From the NCBI RefSeq assembly GCF_002210095.1, contig NZ_AQQR01000007.1, positions 124,001 to 188,000 of the forward strand: a stretch of 64,000 bases of DNA. The letters run 5' to 3'. Below the pieces are notes generated by a model that saw nothing but the letters and a program-made list of their open reading frames with translations, made no database searches and was not told the origin of the DNA. Origin of the DNA: Marinibacterium profundimaris. GTDB taxonomy: Bacteria > Pseudomonadota > Alphaproteobacteria > Rhodobacterales > Rhodobacteraceae. This document shows positions 40,742 to 49,620 of the stretch, piece by piece (position 1 is the stretch's first letter; each line of letters starts with the position of its first letter). Both the position numbers and the translations under genes were made by a program.

Positions 40742-42754
40742 ATGATCGAACAAGCCGTTGCCGCCTTCGTCCAGGAGGCCCAGGAAATCCTTTGCGAGCT
40801 CGAGGAGCTGATCCTCGGCCTCGAGGAACATAACGACGCAGCGACTGTGGATGCGATCTTTCGCGGGCTGCATACGGTCAAGGGATCGGGGTCGATGTTC
40901 GGCTACACCGGGCTCGCGCGGTTCACCCACCATTTTGAGAACGCTTTCGAACTGGTGCGGGCCGGTGAGCTGTCCGTCGACAGGACGCTGATCGACCTGT
41001 CTCTGGCCGCGCGCGACCAGATGGTCCAGTTCCTGGCGCTGGGGGGCGACGGCGAGCAGACGGAAGAGCTGCTAGGCTCGGACGAGACGACGGGGCTGAT
41101 CGACCGGATCCAGTCGCTGACCCTGGCGGCAAGCCCGGCGGTATCGAAAAGCGCCGGACCGCGGCCGGGATCCGCATCCGACGCCGCGACGCAAGCGGTC
41201 AGCGGACAGCGCGAGACCTTCACGATCCGTTTCCACCCGCTGCCCGACGCGCTGCGCAACGGGATGCGTCCGGATCTTCTGATCCGCGAACTGGCCGAGC
41301 TGGGGCAGGCCGATATCCGCTATGATCTGCGCGACATGCCCGAACGGGACGGCAGCGATCCGACCGCGGCCTGGCTGACCTGGCTCATCACGCTCGAGAC
41401 CGACCAGGGGCGTTCAGCGGTGGAGGAGGTCTTCATCTTCGCCGATGATGCCGATCTCTCGATCGAGCGGACCGAGGCGGAGGCGCCCGCCGCCGTCGCA
41501 GCGCCCGAATGCGCCCCGGAGGCCGAACGGGCAGGAGCCGAAGAGAAGCCGAAGGCGCCGGGCCGTATCGACGGCAAGAGCGAGAACATCCGAGTTGCCT
41601 CTTCCCGGCTGGACGACATGATGGACAGCATCGGAGAGCTGGTGATCGCCCAGGCCCGGCTGGATGCCGTGTCCGAGAAGCTGGGCAATTCCACGCTCGA
41701 CGCCGTGGTCGAAGAAGTCGGGCGCCTGGTGCTTGGCCTGCGGGATGCCACCCTGTCGATCCGGATGCTTCCGATCGAGACGGTCTTCGGCAAGTTCCGT
41801 CGCGTGGTCCGGGATTTGTCGAACGAACTGGGCAAGGACGTGCGGCTGGTCACCCGGGGCGGCGAGACCGAAGTCGACAAGAACGTCATCGACCGGATCG
41901 GCGATCCGCTGGTCCACATGATCCGCAATTCCATCGATCACGGCATCGAAGCCGCCGCGACCCGCACCGCCGCCGGCAAACCTGCGCAGGGCACCCTGCG
42001 CCTGTCTGCCCGGCAGGAGGGTGGCGAGATCCTGATCTCGATCGAGGACAACGGCGGCGGGCTCGACACGGAGGCGATCCGGCGCAAGGCGGTGGAACGC
42101 GGGTTGATCGACGCCGAGGCCGAACTGACCGAGCGCGAGCTGCACCAGCTGATCTTCGAGCCGGGCTTTTCCACTGCTGACAAAATCTCTTCCGTCTCAG
42201 GTCGCGGGGTCGGCATGGATGCGGTGCGTAACACGATCGACAGCCTCGGCGGCAGCATCGACGTGATGTCGCGCCAGGGGCTCGGCACGCGGGTCACGCT
42301 GCGCCTGCCGGTGACCATGGCGATCATCGACGGGCTGCGGGTCAGGCTGGGCCGGTCGATCTATGTGATCCCGCTGTCTGCGGTCGAGGAATGCGTCGAG
42401 ATGGACCAGGCCGAGACGGGCCGCACCTCCGGCCGTTCGGTCCTGCAGATCCGTGAACACGTGGTGCCCTACCTGGCGCTCGACCGCATCTTTGGCCTGC
42501 CGCCCAGCACCGAGGCACGGCGTCGCGTCGTCGTGGTCTGCGTCGGCGGCCAGCGTATCGGCCTGGTCGTGGATGACATCCTCGGCCAGGGCCAGACCGT
42601 CATCAAGAGCCTCAGCGCCTATCACCGCGACCTTCCCGGCCTTGGCGGCGCGACGATCCTCGGCGATGGGCGCGTGGCGATCATCATCGACGTCGCCACG
42701 CTCGTCCGCTGGGCCGAGGCGCGCCACAACGACACCCTCAGCAAGGTGGCCTGA
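40742..42754 (+). CDS. cheA: Chemotaxis histidine kinase CheA
   Basis: 670 residues. P1/HPt with phospho-His44 in RGLHTVKGSGSMFG; a second domain of the FTIRFHPLPDALRNGMRPD type (about residues 155-245); dimerisation segment SRLDDMMDSIGEL; ATPase with N-box MIRNSIDHGIE, G1 EDNGGGLDTEAIRRK and SGRGVGMDAV; CheW-like C-terminus (about 530-665) ending GDGRVAIIIDVATLV. Autophosphorylates in response to the receptors and passes phosphate to CheY and CheB. Third gene of the operon. Confidence 0.94.
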   Translation: MIEQAVAAFVQEAQEILCELEELILGLEEHNDAATVDAIFRGLHTVKGSGSMFGYTGLARFTHHFENAFELVRAGELSVDRTLIDLSLAARDQMVQFLALGGDGEQTEELLGSDETTGLIDRIQSLTLAASPAVSKSAGPRPGSASDAATQAVSGQRETFTIRFHPLPDALRNGMRPDLLIRELAELGQADIRYDLRDMPERDGSDPTAAWLTWLITLETDQGRSAVEEVFIFADDADLSIERTEAEAPAAVAAPECAPEAERAGAEEKPKAPGRIDGKSENIRVASSRLDDMMDSIGELVIAQARLDAVSEKLGNSTLDAVVEEVGRLVLGLRDATLSIRMLPIETVFGKFRRVVRDLSNELGKDVRLVTRGGETEVDKNVIDRIGDPLVHMIRNSIDHGIEAAATRTAAGKPAQGTLRLSARQEGGEILISIEDNGGGLDTEAIRRKAVERGLIDAEAELTERELHQLIFEPGFSTADKISSVSGRGVGMDAVRNTIDSLGGSIDVMSRQGLGTRVTLRLPVTMAIIDGLRVRLGRSIYVIPLSAVEECVEMDQAETGRTSGRSVLQIREHVVPYLALDRIFGLPPSTEARRRVVVVCVGGQRIGLVVDDILGQGQTVIKSLSAYHRDLPGLGGATILGDGRVAIIIDVATLVRWAEARHNDTLSKVA

Positions 42755-42757
42755 CCC

Positions 42758-43234
42758 ATGAAACCCGATCATGCCGATGACACGGCGTCCATGCTGCTGA
42801 TCTTCCGTCTCGAGGGCGAAAGCTTTGGCGTCAGCGTCGACAGCGTGCAGGAGATCCTTGATCCGCAGGACCCCACGCCGGTGCCCAATGCCGATCCCTT
42901 CGCCTACGGGCTGATCAACGTGCGCGGCGTGGTCGTCCCGGTGATCGACGTGCGCCGTCGCCTGCGCATGGCGCCGGTCGACCGCAAGGACACCACACGC
43001 ATGATCGTGCTGGAGCACGAGATCGACGGCAAGATGACCAAGCTCGCCTTCTCCGCAGACGCGGTCGACACGGTGATCGAGGCCGATCTGACCGCGCTGG
43101 AAAAGGTCCCCGACCTGGGGGCGAGCTGGCCGCAGAGCTACCTGCGCGGCGCCATCCGTCGCGATGACGACCTGGTCGTGCTGCTCGACACCCAAACCCT
43201 CTTTGCCCCGGTCATGCAGTCCACCGCCGCATGA
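42758..43234 (+). CDS. cheW: Coupling protein CheW (first copy)
   Basis: 158 residues, standard CheW fold: LLIFRLEGESFGVSVDSVQEIL, PFAYGLINVRGVVVPVIDVRRRL and VLLDTQTLF. Links receptors to CheA. Three bases after cheA, 49 before the membrane receptor. Confidence 0.93.
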   Translation: MKPDHADDTASMLLIFRLEGESFGVSVDSVQEILDPQDPTPVPNADPFAYGLINVRGVVVPVIDVRRRLRMAPVDRKDTTRMIVLEHEIDGKMTKLAFSADAVDTVIEADLTALEKVPDLGASWPQSYLRGAIRRDDDLVVLLDTQTLFAPVMQSTAA

Positions 43235-43283
43235 AAGGCCGTACCGTAATCAGTGATCCGAAACAGGATCCGGGAGTAACCTT

Positions 43284-45221
43284 ATGACCATCAAGTCGAA
43301 ATTGCTGGCGGCCTTTGCCGTTCTCCTGCTCCTGCTGGCCGTGTTGACGGGGATCGCGGTGACCCGGTTTGCGCAGTTCAACACCGCCCTGCAACGCATC
43401 GTCGACGAATCCGCCGAGGCCGCCCTGCTGCCCGTTTCGATGGAGGCGGAGCTGGCCGAGCTGGCCGCGACCCAGCTGCGCCAGGCCGTTCTGCCCGGCG
43501 CCGCGGCGGTCCAGGCCGCGCATGAGCGGATCCTGCAGCATCGCGCTACGCTGAAACGCCTGGAAGACAAGCTGGCGACCGTGGCCAAGCCCTCGGACGC
43601 CGCAGATCTCGCCGAGTTCGACACGGCGCTGGCCAAGATCGTGGCCCTGGAAAAGCAACTGCACGAAAACGCGCTGACCGGTGCTCAGGATCGGTCGCGT
43701 CGCGACCAGATGCGTACGCGCTCCGTCCTGCTTCTGCTGGGCCCGGTCGCCGAGGCTGTCCAGTCGGCGCAGGGGGCGCTGAACCGGGTGGCCGAGCGTC
43801 ACCGTGCCATCATGACCGATGAAAAGGTCCGGGCAGAGGCGCTCTATCGCCGGGGCCTCACGATCGTCCTGGGCGCTGCCGCACTTGCGCTGCTGATCGG
43901 CGCGGGCGGCGCGCTGTGGATCTCGGGGGCGATAACCCGCGGGCTGCGCCGGGCCGGGCGCGTCGCGCAAGAGGTTGCCTCGGGCAATCCCAACGTCGAT
44001 TGCACGCCCGAGCGCCGGGACGAGATCGGGGATTTGCTTGACACCATCGGCGAGATGAACGCCCGGCTTTCGGATATGGCCCGGGCCGCCGACATGATCT
44101 CCGCCGGGGACCTGACGGTGGATGTGCGCCCGCGCTCGGCCGAGGATCAGCTGGGCCTGTCGCTGCAGCGCATGGTGGCGCGCCTGCGCTCCGTGATGAC
44201 GGAGGTCTGCACCAATGCCGCCAGCGTCGCCGAAAGCGCCATCGCGGTGAACGACACGGCCGAACGGCTCCAGGCCGGATCGACGCAGCAGGCCTCGGCC
44301 GCCGAGGAGGCCAGTGCGGCGATGGAGGAGATGTCGTCGAACATCCGCCATTCCACCGAGAACGCCGCACAGACCGAGAAGATCGCGACCCAGGCCAGCG
44401 CCGAAGCCCGCGACAGCGGAGAAGCGGTGGCCAAGGCGGTGGACGCGATGAGAACCATCGCCGAGAAGATCCTGATCGTGCAGGAAATCGCCCGCCAGAC
44501 CGATCTGCTGGCGCTGAACGCCGCGGTCGAGGCCGCGCGCGCCGGCAGCCACGGCAAGGGCTTCGCCGTTGTCGCCTCGGAGGTGCGCAAGCTGGCCGAA
44601 CGCAGCCGCAATGCCGCGACCGAGATCGGCCAGCTGTCGAGCGAGACCCTGAGCGTGAGCGAGATCGCGGGCAGGAAGCTGACCGATCTGCTGCCTTCGA
44701 TCCAGCGGACCTCGGACCTGGTGCGCGAGATTTCCGCAGCGACGCGGGAACAGAGCATCGGCGCGGACCAGATCAACACGGCGATCCAGGAGCTCGACGC
44801 GGTCATCCAGCAGAACGCCAGCTCGGCCACCACCACAGCGGAAGTCAGCCGCAGCCTGGCCGACCAGTCGACCGAACTGCGCGCCTCCATCGCGCACTAC
44901 CGGATTGGCCGGGGCGATGCCGCCGCACCCTCGGGCTCTGCCGCCGCCGCCTCGCCGCCGTCGAAACCGGCCGCCAAGGCTGCCGCGAAGCAGGGGCGGA
45001 GCACGCCCTCGGGCTCAAGCAAGCCGGGGACGGCCGACGCGAAGCCTGCGTCCTCGGCCAAGCGCAAGGCGTCCCCGGCGACAAGCCGGGCGGAGACGTC
45101 AGAACAGCCATCCACCCCGCCTGGACCCAGGCACGGGGCGACCGAGAAGGGGTATGCGCTCGACCTGCTCAGCGAAGACATCCCCGACAGTGAATTCGAA
45201 CCGATGCCCCGGGCTTCCTGA
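43284..45221 (+). CDS. Membrane chemoreceptor (methyl-accepting chemotaxis protein)
   Basis: 645 residues. TM1 near 7-29; a helical periplasmic sensor of about 160 residues; TM2 near 192-214; HAMP near 215-270; MCP signalling hairpin (about 300-530) with [19 protein letters not shown] and [22 protein letters not shown] roughly 90-residue Ala/Pro/Ser/Lys-rich flexible tail follows, ending [11 protein letters not shown], without the classical CheR/CheB-docking pentapeptide. Sensor has four-helix-bundle-like periodicity; ligand unknown. Confidence 0.92.
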   Translation: MTIKSKLLAAFAVLLLLLAVLTGIAVTRFAQFNTALQRIVDESAEAALLPVSMEAELAELAATQLRQAVLPGAAAVQAAHERILQHRATLKRLEDKLATVAKPSDAADLAEFDTALAKIVALEKQLHENALTGAQDRSRRDQMRTRSVLLLLGPVAEAVQSAQGALNRVAERHRAIMTDEKVRAEALYRRGLTIVLGAAALALLIGAGGALWISGAITRGLRRAGRVAQEVASGNPNVDCTPERRDEIGDLLDTIGEMNARLSDMARAADMISAGDLTVDVRPRSAEDQLGLSLQRMVARLRSVMTEVCTNAASVAESAIAVNDTAERLQAGSTQQASAAEEASAAMEEMSSNIRHSTENAAQTEKIATQASAEARDSGEAVAKAVDAMRTIAEKILIVQEIARQTDLLALNAAVEAARAGSHGKGFAVVASEVRKLAERSRNAATEIGQLSSETLSVSEIAGRKLTDLLPSIQRTSDLVREISAATREQSIGADQINTAIQELDAVIQQNASSATTTAEVSRSLADQSTELRASIAHYRIGRGDAAAPSGSAAAASPPSKPAAKAAAKQGRSTPSGSSKPGTADAKPASSAKRKASPATSRAETSEQPSTPPGPRHGATEKGYALDLLSEDIPDSEFEPMPRAS

Positions 45222-45335
45222 CGCGGGCGCCGGGGCTGGGCGGGGCCCGCGCCGGGGCGCGGCCAGGTACCGGCACCTTCCCGCCATCGCAGAAACGCCA
45301 CCAGAAGATCCGAAGAGACCCACAAGGAAAGTGAC

Positions 45336-45875
45336 ATGACCGAGATGAGAGAGGCGGTGCTGGACCCCTTCGGATTTGACGAGGGCGGTGGTGATGACGG
45401 CGGCGAGGAGGACAGCCCGCCGCCCACGGTGCTGACCTTCACCCTCGGCGCGCAGATCTTCGCCGTGGATGTGCACCGCGTGCAGGAGATACTCGACCGT
45501 ACCGCGATCAGCCCCTTGCCCAACGCGCCGCATGACGTGCTGGGCATGATCGATCTGCGCGGCCAGGGCATCGCCATTGTCGATCTCGCGAGCCGCATCG
45601 GCGCCCCCACCGCGAACAATGCCGATGCCCGCATCATCGTCTTCGAATTTCCCAACGGCGATCACTCCACCTCGCTCGGCGTGCTTGCCGAGAAGGTGTT
45701 GCGTGTCCGTGAAATGTCCGACAAGGACGTCGAACCGGTGCCCGAAACCCTGTCCGACTGGCGCTGTGACGTCGCCGGAGGCATGATCCGGACCGAGGAT
45801 GGCATCGCCATGATCCTCGAAATCGACCGCATCCTCTGTGACGCCGGTCGGCCCGGCCCGTTCGATTTCGACTGA
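45336..45875 (+). CDS. cheW: Coupling protein CheW (second copy) with acidic N-terminal extension
   Basis: 179 residues. A 30-residue Asp/Glu/Gly-rich leader precedes the CheW fold (VLTFTLGAQIFAVDVHRVQEILD, VLGMIDLRGQGIAIVDLASRI). The two CheW copies may serve the two receptor types or different arrays. Ten bases before cheR. Confidence 0.9.
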   Translation: MTEMREAVLDPFGFDEGGGDDGGEEDSPPPTVLTFTLGAQIFAVDVHRVQEILDRTAISPLPNAPHDVLGMIDLRGQGIAIVDLASRIGAPTANNADARIIVFEFPNGDHSTSLGVLAEKVLRVREMSDKDVEPVPETLSDWRCDVAGGMIRTEDGIAMILEIDRILCDAGRPGPFDFD

Positions 45876-45884
45876 CGCACCGCG

Positions 45885-46748
45885 ATGACATTCATGCAGG
45901 GACCGCCGCCCGCGCAATCCGAACTGACGCCGGATCTGGCCCGTGCCATCGTGTCCCGGGCCGAACAGATCTCGGGCATCCGGATCGACGCGGGCAAGCT
46001 GGAATTCGTCCGCCTTCGGGTCGGCCGTCGGCTCGTTGCGCTGGGGCTCGACAGTTTCCGCGTTTACCATGATTTCCTCGCCCGGGATTCCGGCGGCGAA
46101 GAGGTCCGCCACCTTGTCGAGGCGCTGACCACCCATACGACCAGCTTCTTCCGCGAGCAGCGTCATTACGACTGGCTCGAGGAGGAAGGCATCGATTGCC
46201 TTCTGGAGGGGCGCGACCGCAGTCCTTTCGTGGTCTGGAGCGCGGCCACCTCGATCGGGGCCGAGCTCTGGTCTGCCGGCATGATCCTGGCCGAACGCAA
46301 TGCCGCGGGCCGGCCGCCCGCGGACTGGCAGCTGATCGGGACCGATATCTCGGAACGGATCCTGCAGCGCGCCGTCACGGCGACCTATTCCGAGGAGGAA
46401 ATTCCCGGCATCTCTCCCGCGCGCGCCGGGCGTTTCCTGTTGCGCTCGCGCAAACTGCGGGACCGGAACGGTTTCCCCGTCTATCGCATCGCCCCGGACC
46501 TTCGCGCCCGGGCGCGGTTCCAGAAGGCCAACCTGCAGGACCTGAAGGACCTTGCCAACTTTACCGCCGATATCGTCTTTCTGCGCAATGTGCTCATCTA
46601 CTTCGATGAAGAGGGCCGCGACCGGGTCGTCAGCAACGTCGCCTCGCGCCTGCGCCCGGGCGGCATCCTCTTCACCGGCCATGCCGAGGCACTGGGGAGC
46701 CACCCCGCCTTCGAGACACTGCGCCCCACCATCTATCGAAAGGTGTGA
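45885..46748 (+). CDS. cheR: Chemoreceptor methyltransferase CheR
   Basis: 287 residues. N-terminal helical domain (RIDAGKLEFVRLRVGRRL, THTTSFFRE) and SAM-binding domain (WSAATSIGAELWSAGM, GTDISERIL, FRNVLIYF-like IVFLRNVLIYFDEEGR). The usual S-(A/S)-GE-E near the SAM site reads AATSIGAE. Methylates receptor glutamates for adaptation. Start at MTFM; a second ATG lies nine bases on. Overlap-free, three bases before cheB. Confidence 0.92.
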   Translation: MTFMQGPPPAQSELTPDLARAIVSRAEQISGIRIDAGKLEFVRLRVGRRLVALGLDSFRVYHDFLARDSGGEEVRHLVEALTTHTTSFFREQRHYDWLEEEGIDCLLEGRDRSPFVVWSAATSIGAELWSAGMILAERNAAGRPPADWQLIGTDISERILQRAVTATYSEEEIPGISPARAGRFLLRSRKLRDRNGFPVYRIAPDLRARARFQKANLQDLKDLANFTADIVFLRNVLIYFDEEGRDRVVSNVASRLRPGGILFTGHAEALGSHPAFETLRPTIYRKV

Positions 46749-46751
46749 CCC

Positions 46752-47837
46752 ATGCCGTTCGAGCGTCCGGGCCGCAAGCCCTACAAGGTCCTGATCGTCG
46801 ATGACAGCGCCGTGGTGCGCCAGACCATGCAGGCGATCCTGTCCGCGGATCCGGAGCTTGAGGTTATCGGCACCGCCGCCGATCCGCTGGCCGCGGCAGT
46901 GCGCATCAAGAAGATGCTGCCCGACGTGATCACGCTGGATGTCGAGATGCCGCGCATGGACGGCATCACCTTCCTGCGCAAGCTCATGGCGCAGAAACCG
47001 ATCCCGGTGGTCATGTGCTCCTCGCTGGTTTCCGACCAGTCCGAGACGCTCATGCAGGCGCTGGAGGCCGGCGCCGTCGATGTCGTCTGCAAGCCCGAGC
47101 TTGGCGTGCGCGAATTCTTCGAGGAAAGCTGCGACCGGATCCGCAGCGCGGTAAAGGCGGCCGCGCAGGCCCGGCTGAAGCCGCGCGCAGCGATGAAGGT
47201 GGAAAAGAAGCTGACCGCCGACGCCGTGCTTGCACCGCCCAGTGCCACCCGCGCCATGGCCCGCACGACCGAGAAGATCCTCGCCATCGGCGCCTCCACC
47301 GGCGGCACCGATGCCCTGCGCGAACTGCTGCAGGCGATGCCGTCGGACAGCCCGCCCATTGTCGTCGTCCAGCACATGCCGGGCACCTTCACCGGCGCCT
47401 TCGCACAGCGGCTCAACGGGCTTTGCGACATCACCGTGAAGGAGGCGCAGAACGGCGACCGGATGCTGCGCGGCCATGCGCTGATCGCCCCGGGCAACCT
47501 GCACACACTGCTGACCCGCTCGGGTGCCCACTATGGGGTCGAGGTTCGCGACGGCCCGCTGGTGTCGCGCCACAAGCCTTCAGTCGACGTGCTGTTCCGC
47601 TCGGTCGCGCGGGTGGCGGGCAAGAACGCGGTCGGCGTGATCATGACCGGCATGGGCGACGACGGCGCGCGCGGCCTGCGCGAGATGCGCGATGCCGGGG
47701 CCCGCACGCTCGGTCAGAACGAGGCGACCTGCGTGGTCTATGGCATGCCCAAGGAAGCGATGAAGGCCGGCGGGGTCGAGAAGGAGCTGCCGCTGGACCA
47801 GATTGCGCAGACGGCAGTGCGGCTGGCCAAGGATTGA
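46752..47837 (+). CDS. cheB: Chemotaxis methylesterase/glutamine deamidase CheB
   Basis: 361 residues. Receiver domain with DD(18-19), phospho-Asp63 ([11 protein letters not shown]) and linker, then the esterase with Ser182 (GASTGG), His208 (VVQHMPG) and Asp304 (GMGDDG). Reverses CheR methylation when phosphorylated by CheA. Last gene of the operon, no cheD follows. Confidence 0.94.
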   Translation: MPFERPGRKPYKVLIVDDSAVVRQTMQAILSADPELEVIGTAADPLAAAVRIKKMLPDVITLDVEMPRMDGITFLRKLMAQKPIPVVMCSSLVSDQSETLMQALEAGAVDVVCKPELGVREFFEESCDRIRSAVKAAAQARLKPRAAMKVEKKLTADAVLAPPSATRAMARTTEKILAIGASTGGTDALRELLQAMPSDSPPIVVVQHMPGTFTGAFAQRLNGLCDITVKEAQNGDRMLRGHALIAPGNLHTLLTRSGAHYGVEVRDGPLVSRHKPSVDVLFRSVARVAGKNAVGVIMTGMGDDGARGLREMRDAGARTLGQNEATCVVYGMPKEAMKAGGVEKELPLDQIAQTAVRLAKD

Positions 47838-47896
47838 GGAGGGATCGGAATGTTCGCCCGCAGGCAAGCCGCACTGGCGAGTGTCATGCCGGTCCG

Positions 47897-48079
47897 ATGC
47901 GGGCGGAACCGGCGGCCGATTGGTGGGCCGATGAATGCGCCGATCCGTGGGCCGAAGCCATTGCAGCCATCGCACGACCGAAGACGGAAGGGGGGTTCGC
48001 CGGGGACCGGCGCAAACCGCTCAGAACAGCCCGGCCTCTTTCGCGATCATCGCCGCCTGGGTCCGGTTCTGCGCGTTGA
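47897..48079 (+). CDS. Possible short gene after cheB (doubtful)
   Basis: 60-residue frame whose start (MRAEPAADWWADECADPW) looks protein-like and acidic, but the second half is Arg/Pro/Ser-rich, has no clear ribosome site, and overlaps the 3' end of the convergent response regulator gene. May be a remnant or chance frame. Confidence 0.15.
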   Translation: MRAEPAADWWADECADPWAEAIAAIARPKTEGGFAGDRRKPLRTARPLSRSSPPGSGSAR

Positions 48080-48635
48080 TCTTGCGGTACAGCTTTTTCA
48101 CATGCAGCTTCACCGTCGGCTCCCGGATATCCAGGTCGCGGGCGATTTCCTTGTTGGATTTGCCCAGTGTCAGGCATTCCAGCACCTGCATCTCCCGGCG
48201 CGACAGCAGTTCGGCCAGGGGATGCGCCGGCCCGGCCTCGTCGTCGCGCAGGAAGCCGGGCGGCACGTATTGCTCGCCCATGGCCATGAACCGCACCGCG
48301 TTGACGACGGACTTCGCCGACAGGGTCTTGGGCAGGAACCCGGCCGCGCCGCCTGCCAGCGCCGCATCGGCGATGGTCCGGCTTGCCGTGCCCGAAATCA
48401 GCGCCACGCGCCGGGCGTTGGCCTGGGTCAGCATCCGCTTCAGCCCGGTCAGCCCGTCCATTCCCGGCATCGTGTAATCAAGCAGCACGAGGTCATAGGC
48501 CGGGCCCTGGCGCACCTTCGCCTCGGCCTCGGCATAGCTCGCGACGGTTTCCGTCTCGAACGCGCCTTCCCCGTCAAGGAACACCTGAAGCGTGTCACGC
48601 AGCAGGTCGTGGTCATCCGCGATCAGGATTCTCAT
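48021..48635 (-). CDS. NarL/FixJ-type response regulator with LuxR DNA-binding domain
   Basis: 204 residues from ATG 48635 (longer frames are non-coding). Receiver with DD(7-8), phospho-Asp53 (LLDYTMPGMDG), Ser in ALISGT and Lys in FLPKTLS; then a LuxR helix-turn-helix (SRREMQVLECLTLGKSNKEIARDLDIREPTVKLHVKKL). The recognition helix EPTVKLH matches that of the LAL regulator at 52322 (EPTVKFH). Diverges from the molybdo-like gene and hybrid kinase at 49042-52299, which is the likely partner kinase (inference). Confidence 0.9.
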   Translation of the reverse strand: MRILIADDHDLLRDTLQVFLDGEGAFETETVASYAEAEAKVRQGPAYDLVLLDYTMPGMDGLTGLKRMLTQANARRVALISGTASRTIADAALAGGAAGFLPKTLSAKSVVNAVRFMAMGEQYVPPGFLRDDEAGPAHPLAELLSRREMQVLECLTLGKSNKEIARDLDIREPTVKLHVKKLYRKINAQNRTQAAMIAKEAGLF

Positions 48636-48929
48636 GGTGCCTAGACCCGTGCTCACCGTTCGATCCTTCCGAACCGCATGTCTTTTTCCTCCCGGGGGTG
48701 GGCGAACCCGGGCCCCTGACGGGCCGATGCGCAGGGCAGGGGCCATGGTCGGACCAGGTGGTCTGGGACAAGGAAAGCATTGGTATCACGGGGTATGTCA
48801 ATCCCCTATCGCCCCCCGTCGTCCCCCGGGCATCGCCTCGGGGCGGCCGCCTGGCGCTCCCGTCCGCGGGCCGGCGGGCAGACCAGCAAGGGCCCCGCGC
48901 TCCATTCGTCCGGACCGCGGCAAAGCCGA

Positions 48930-48946
48930 TTTGACGTAACGTCAAA
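48930..48946. promoter_or_regulatory. Palindrome TTTGACGT-A-ACGTCAAA
   Basis: Perfect 8-bp arms about one central base, 95 bases upstream of the gene at 49042. Its last two bases overlap the AACCTATCC box (48945-48953). Candidate operator. Confidence 0.45.
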
Positions 48947-48947
48947 C

Positions 48948-48963
48948 CTATCCGTCCGGATAG
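48948..48963. promoter_or_regulatory. Palindrome CTATCCG-TC-CGGATAG
   Basis: Perfect 7-bp arms; its left arm is part of AACCTATCC, the same nonamer that is repeated at 54654 and 54675 before the ABC operon. Candidate binding site for a LuxR-type dimer. Confidence 0.45.
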
Positions 48964-49004
48964 TACCCTTCCCCTGTCGCGACATACCACGGCCCCACCG
49001 GAGT

Positions 49005-49020
49005 ATGCCATACATGGCAT
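49005..49020. promoter_or_regulatory. Palindrome ATGCCA-TACA-TGGCAT
   Basis: Perfect 6-bp arms, ending 21 bases before the ATG at 49042 and partly within the likely transcript leader or start region. Candidate operator or translational element. Confidence 0.4.
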
Positions 49021-49041
49021 GACCGAACAGGAGACCCCCTT

Positions 49042-49554
49042 ATGAGATGCCTGAGATCCCTAGCTGGCGCGACCATCGGCGCCTTGCTCGCCGCGCTGCC
49101 AGCCCTCGCGGACGAGTTGCCCGTGCCCGACGGGCCGGTCATCCTCACCGTCTCGGGCGAGATCGCGAAGGCCAACGTCGGTGACACCGTGCAGATGGAC
49201 CTCGAGATGCTGCGCGCGCTTGGAGCGCGTGAGATCGAGACGACGACGATCTGGACCGAGGACATGCAAAGCTTCGTGGGCGTGTCGCTGTCGACTCTGA
49301 TGGAGGCGGTGGGCGCCGCGCCGGTGACCATCCATGCCACGGCCATCAACGACTACGCTGTCGATATCCCCCACGAGGACTGGTCCTCGGGCGGACCGAT
49401 GCTGGCCTACTATCGCAACGGCGGCCCGATGAAGGTGCGGGACAAGGGGCCGCTCTGGGTGGTCTATCCCTTCGATGAGGATCCGATGTATCGCAGCGAG
49501 GTGATCTATTCGCGCAGCATTTGGCAACTCGACCGGATCATCGTCGGCGACTAG
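49042..49554 (+). CDS. Small secreted molybdopterin-oxidoreductase-like protein
   Basis: 170 residues with a signal peptide (MRCLRSLAGATIGALLAALPALA). The core (VILTVSGEIAKANVGDTVQMDLEML, ARE, TTTIWTEDMQSFVGVSLSTLMEAVGA, YAVDIPHED, PLWVVYPFDEDPMYRS) resembles the sulfite-oxidase/SUOX-type molybdopterin-binding fold. It is much shorter than catalytic members, and no cysteine is present in the mature part to coordinate molybdenum. Probably a non-catalytic or sensory periplasmic partner of the hybrid kinase encoded 66 bases downstream. Upstream AGGAG fits the ATG at 49042. Confidence 0.72.
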   Translation: MRCLRSLAGATIGALLAALPALADELPVPDGPVILTVSGEIAKANVGDTVQMDLEMLRALGAREIETTTIWTEDMQSFVGVSLSTLMEAVGAAPVTIHATAINDYAVDIPHEDWSSGGPMLAYYRNGGPMKVRDKGPLWVVYPFDEDPMYRSEVIYSRSIWQLDRIIVGD

Positions 49555-49620
49555 ACTGGGACGCGCCAGATAGCTCGGGCGGATCTCGTTCTGCCCCTTC
49601 ATCCCGCGAAAGGCTGACGC

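Larger units (their letters stand above)
48636..49041. other. Divergent promoter region, rich in inverted repeats
   Basis: 406 bases without a convincing gene. The last 115 bases contain three perfect inverted repeats and an AACCTATCC box. On the minus strand TTGACA occurs at 48801-48796, a possible -35 for the response regulator, but no good -10 is visible. Confidence 0.5.
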
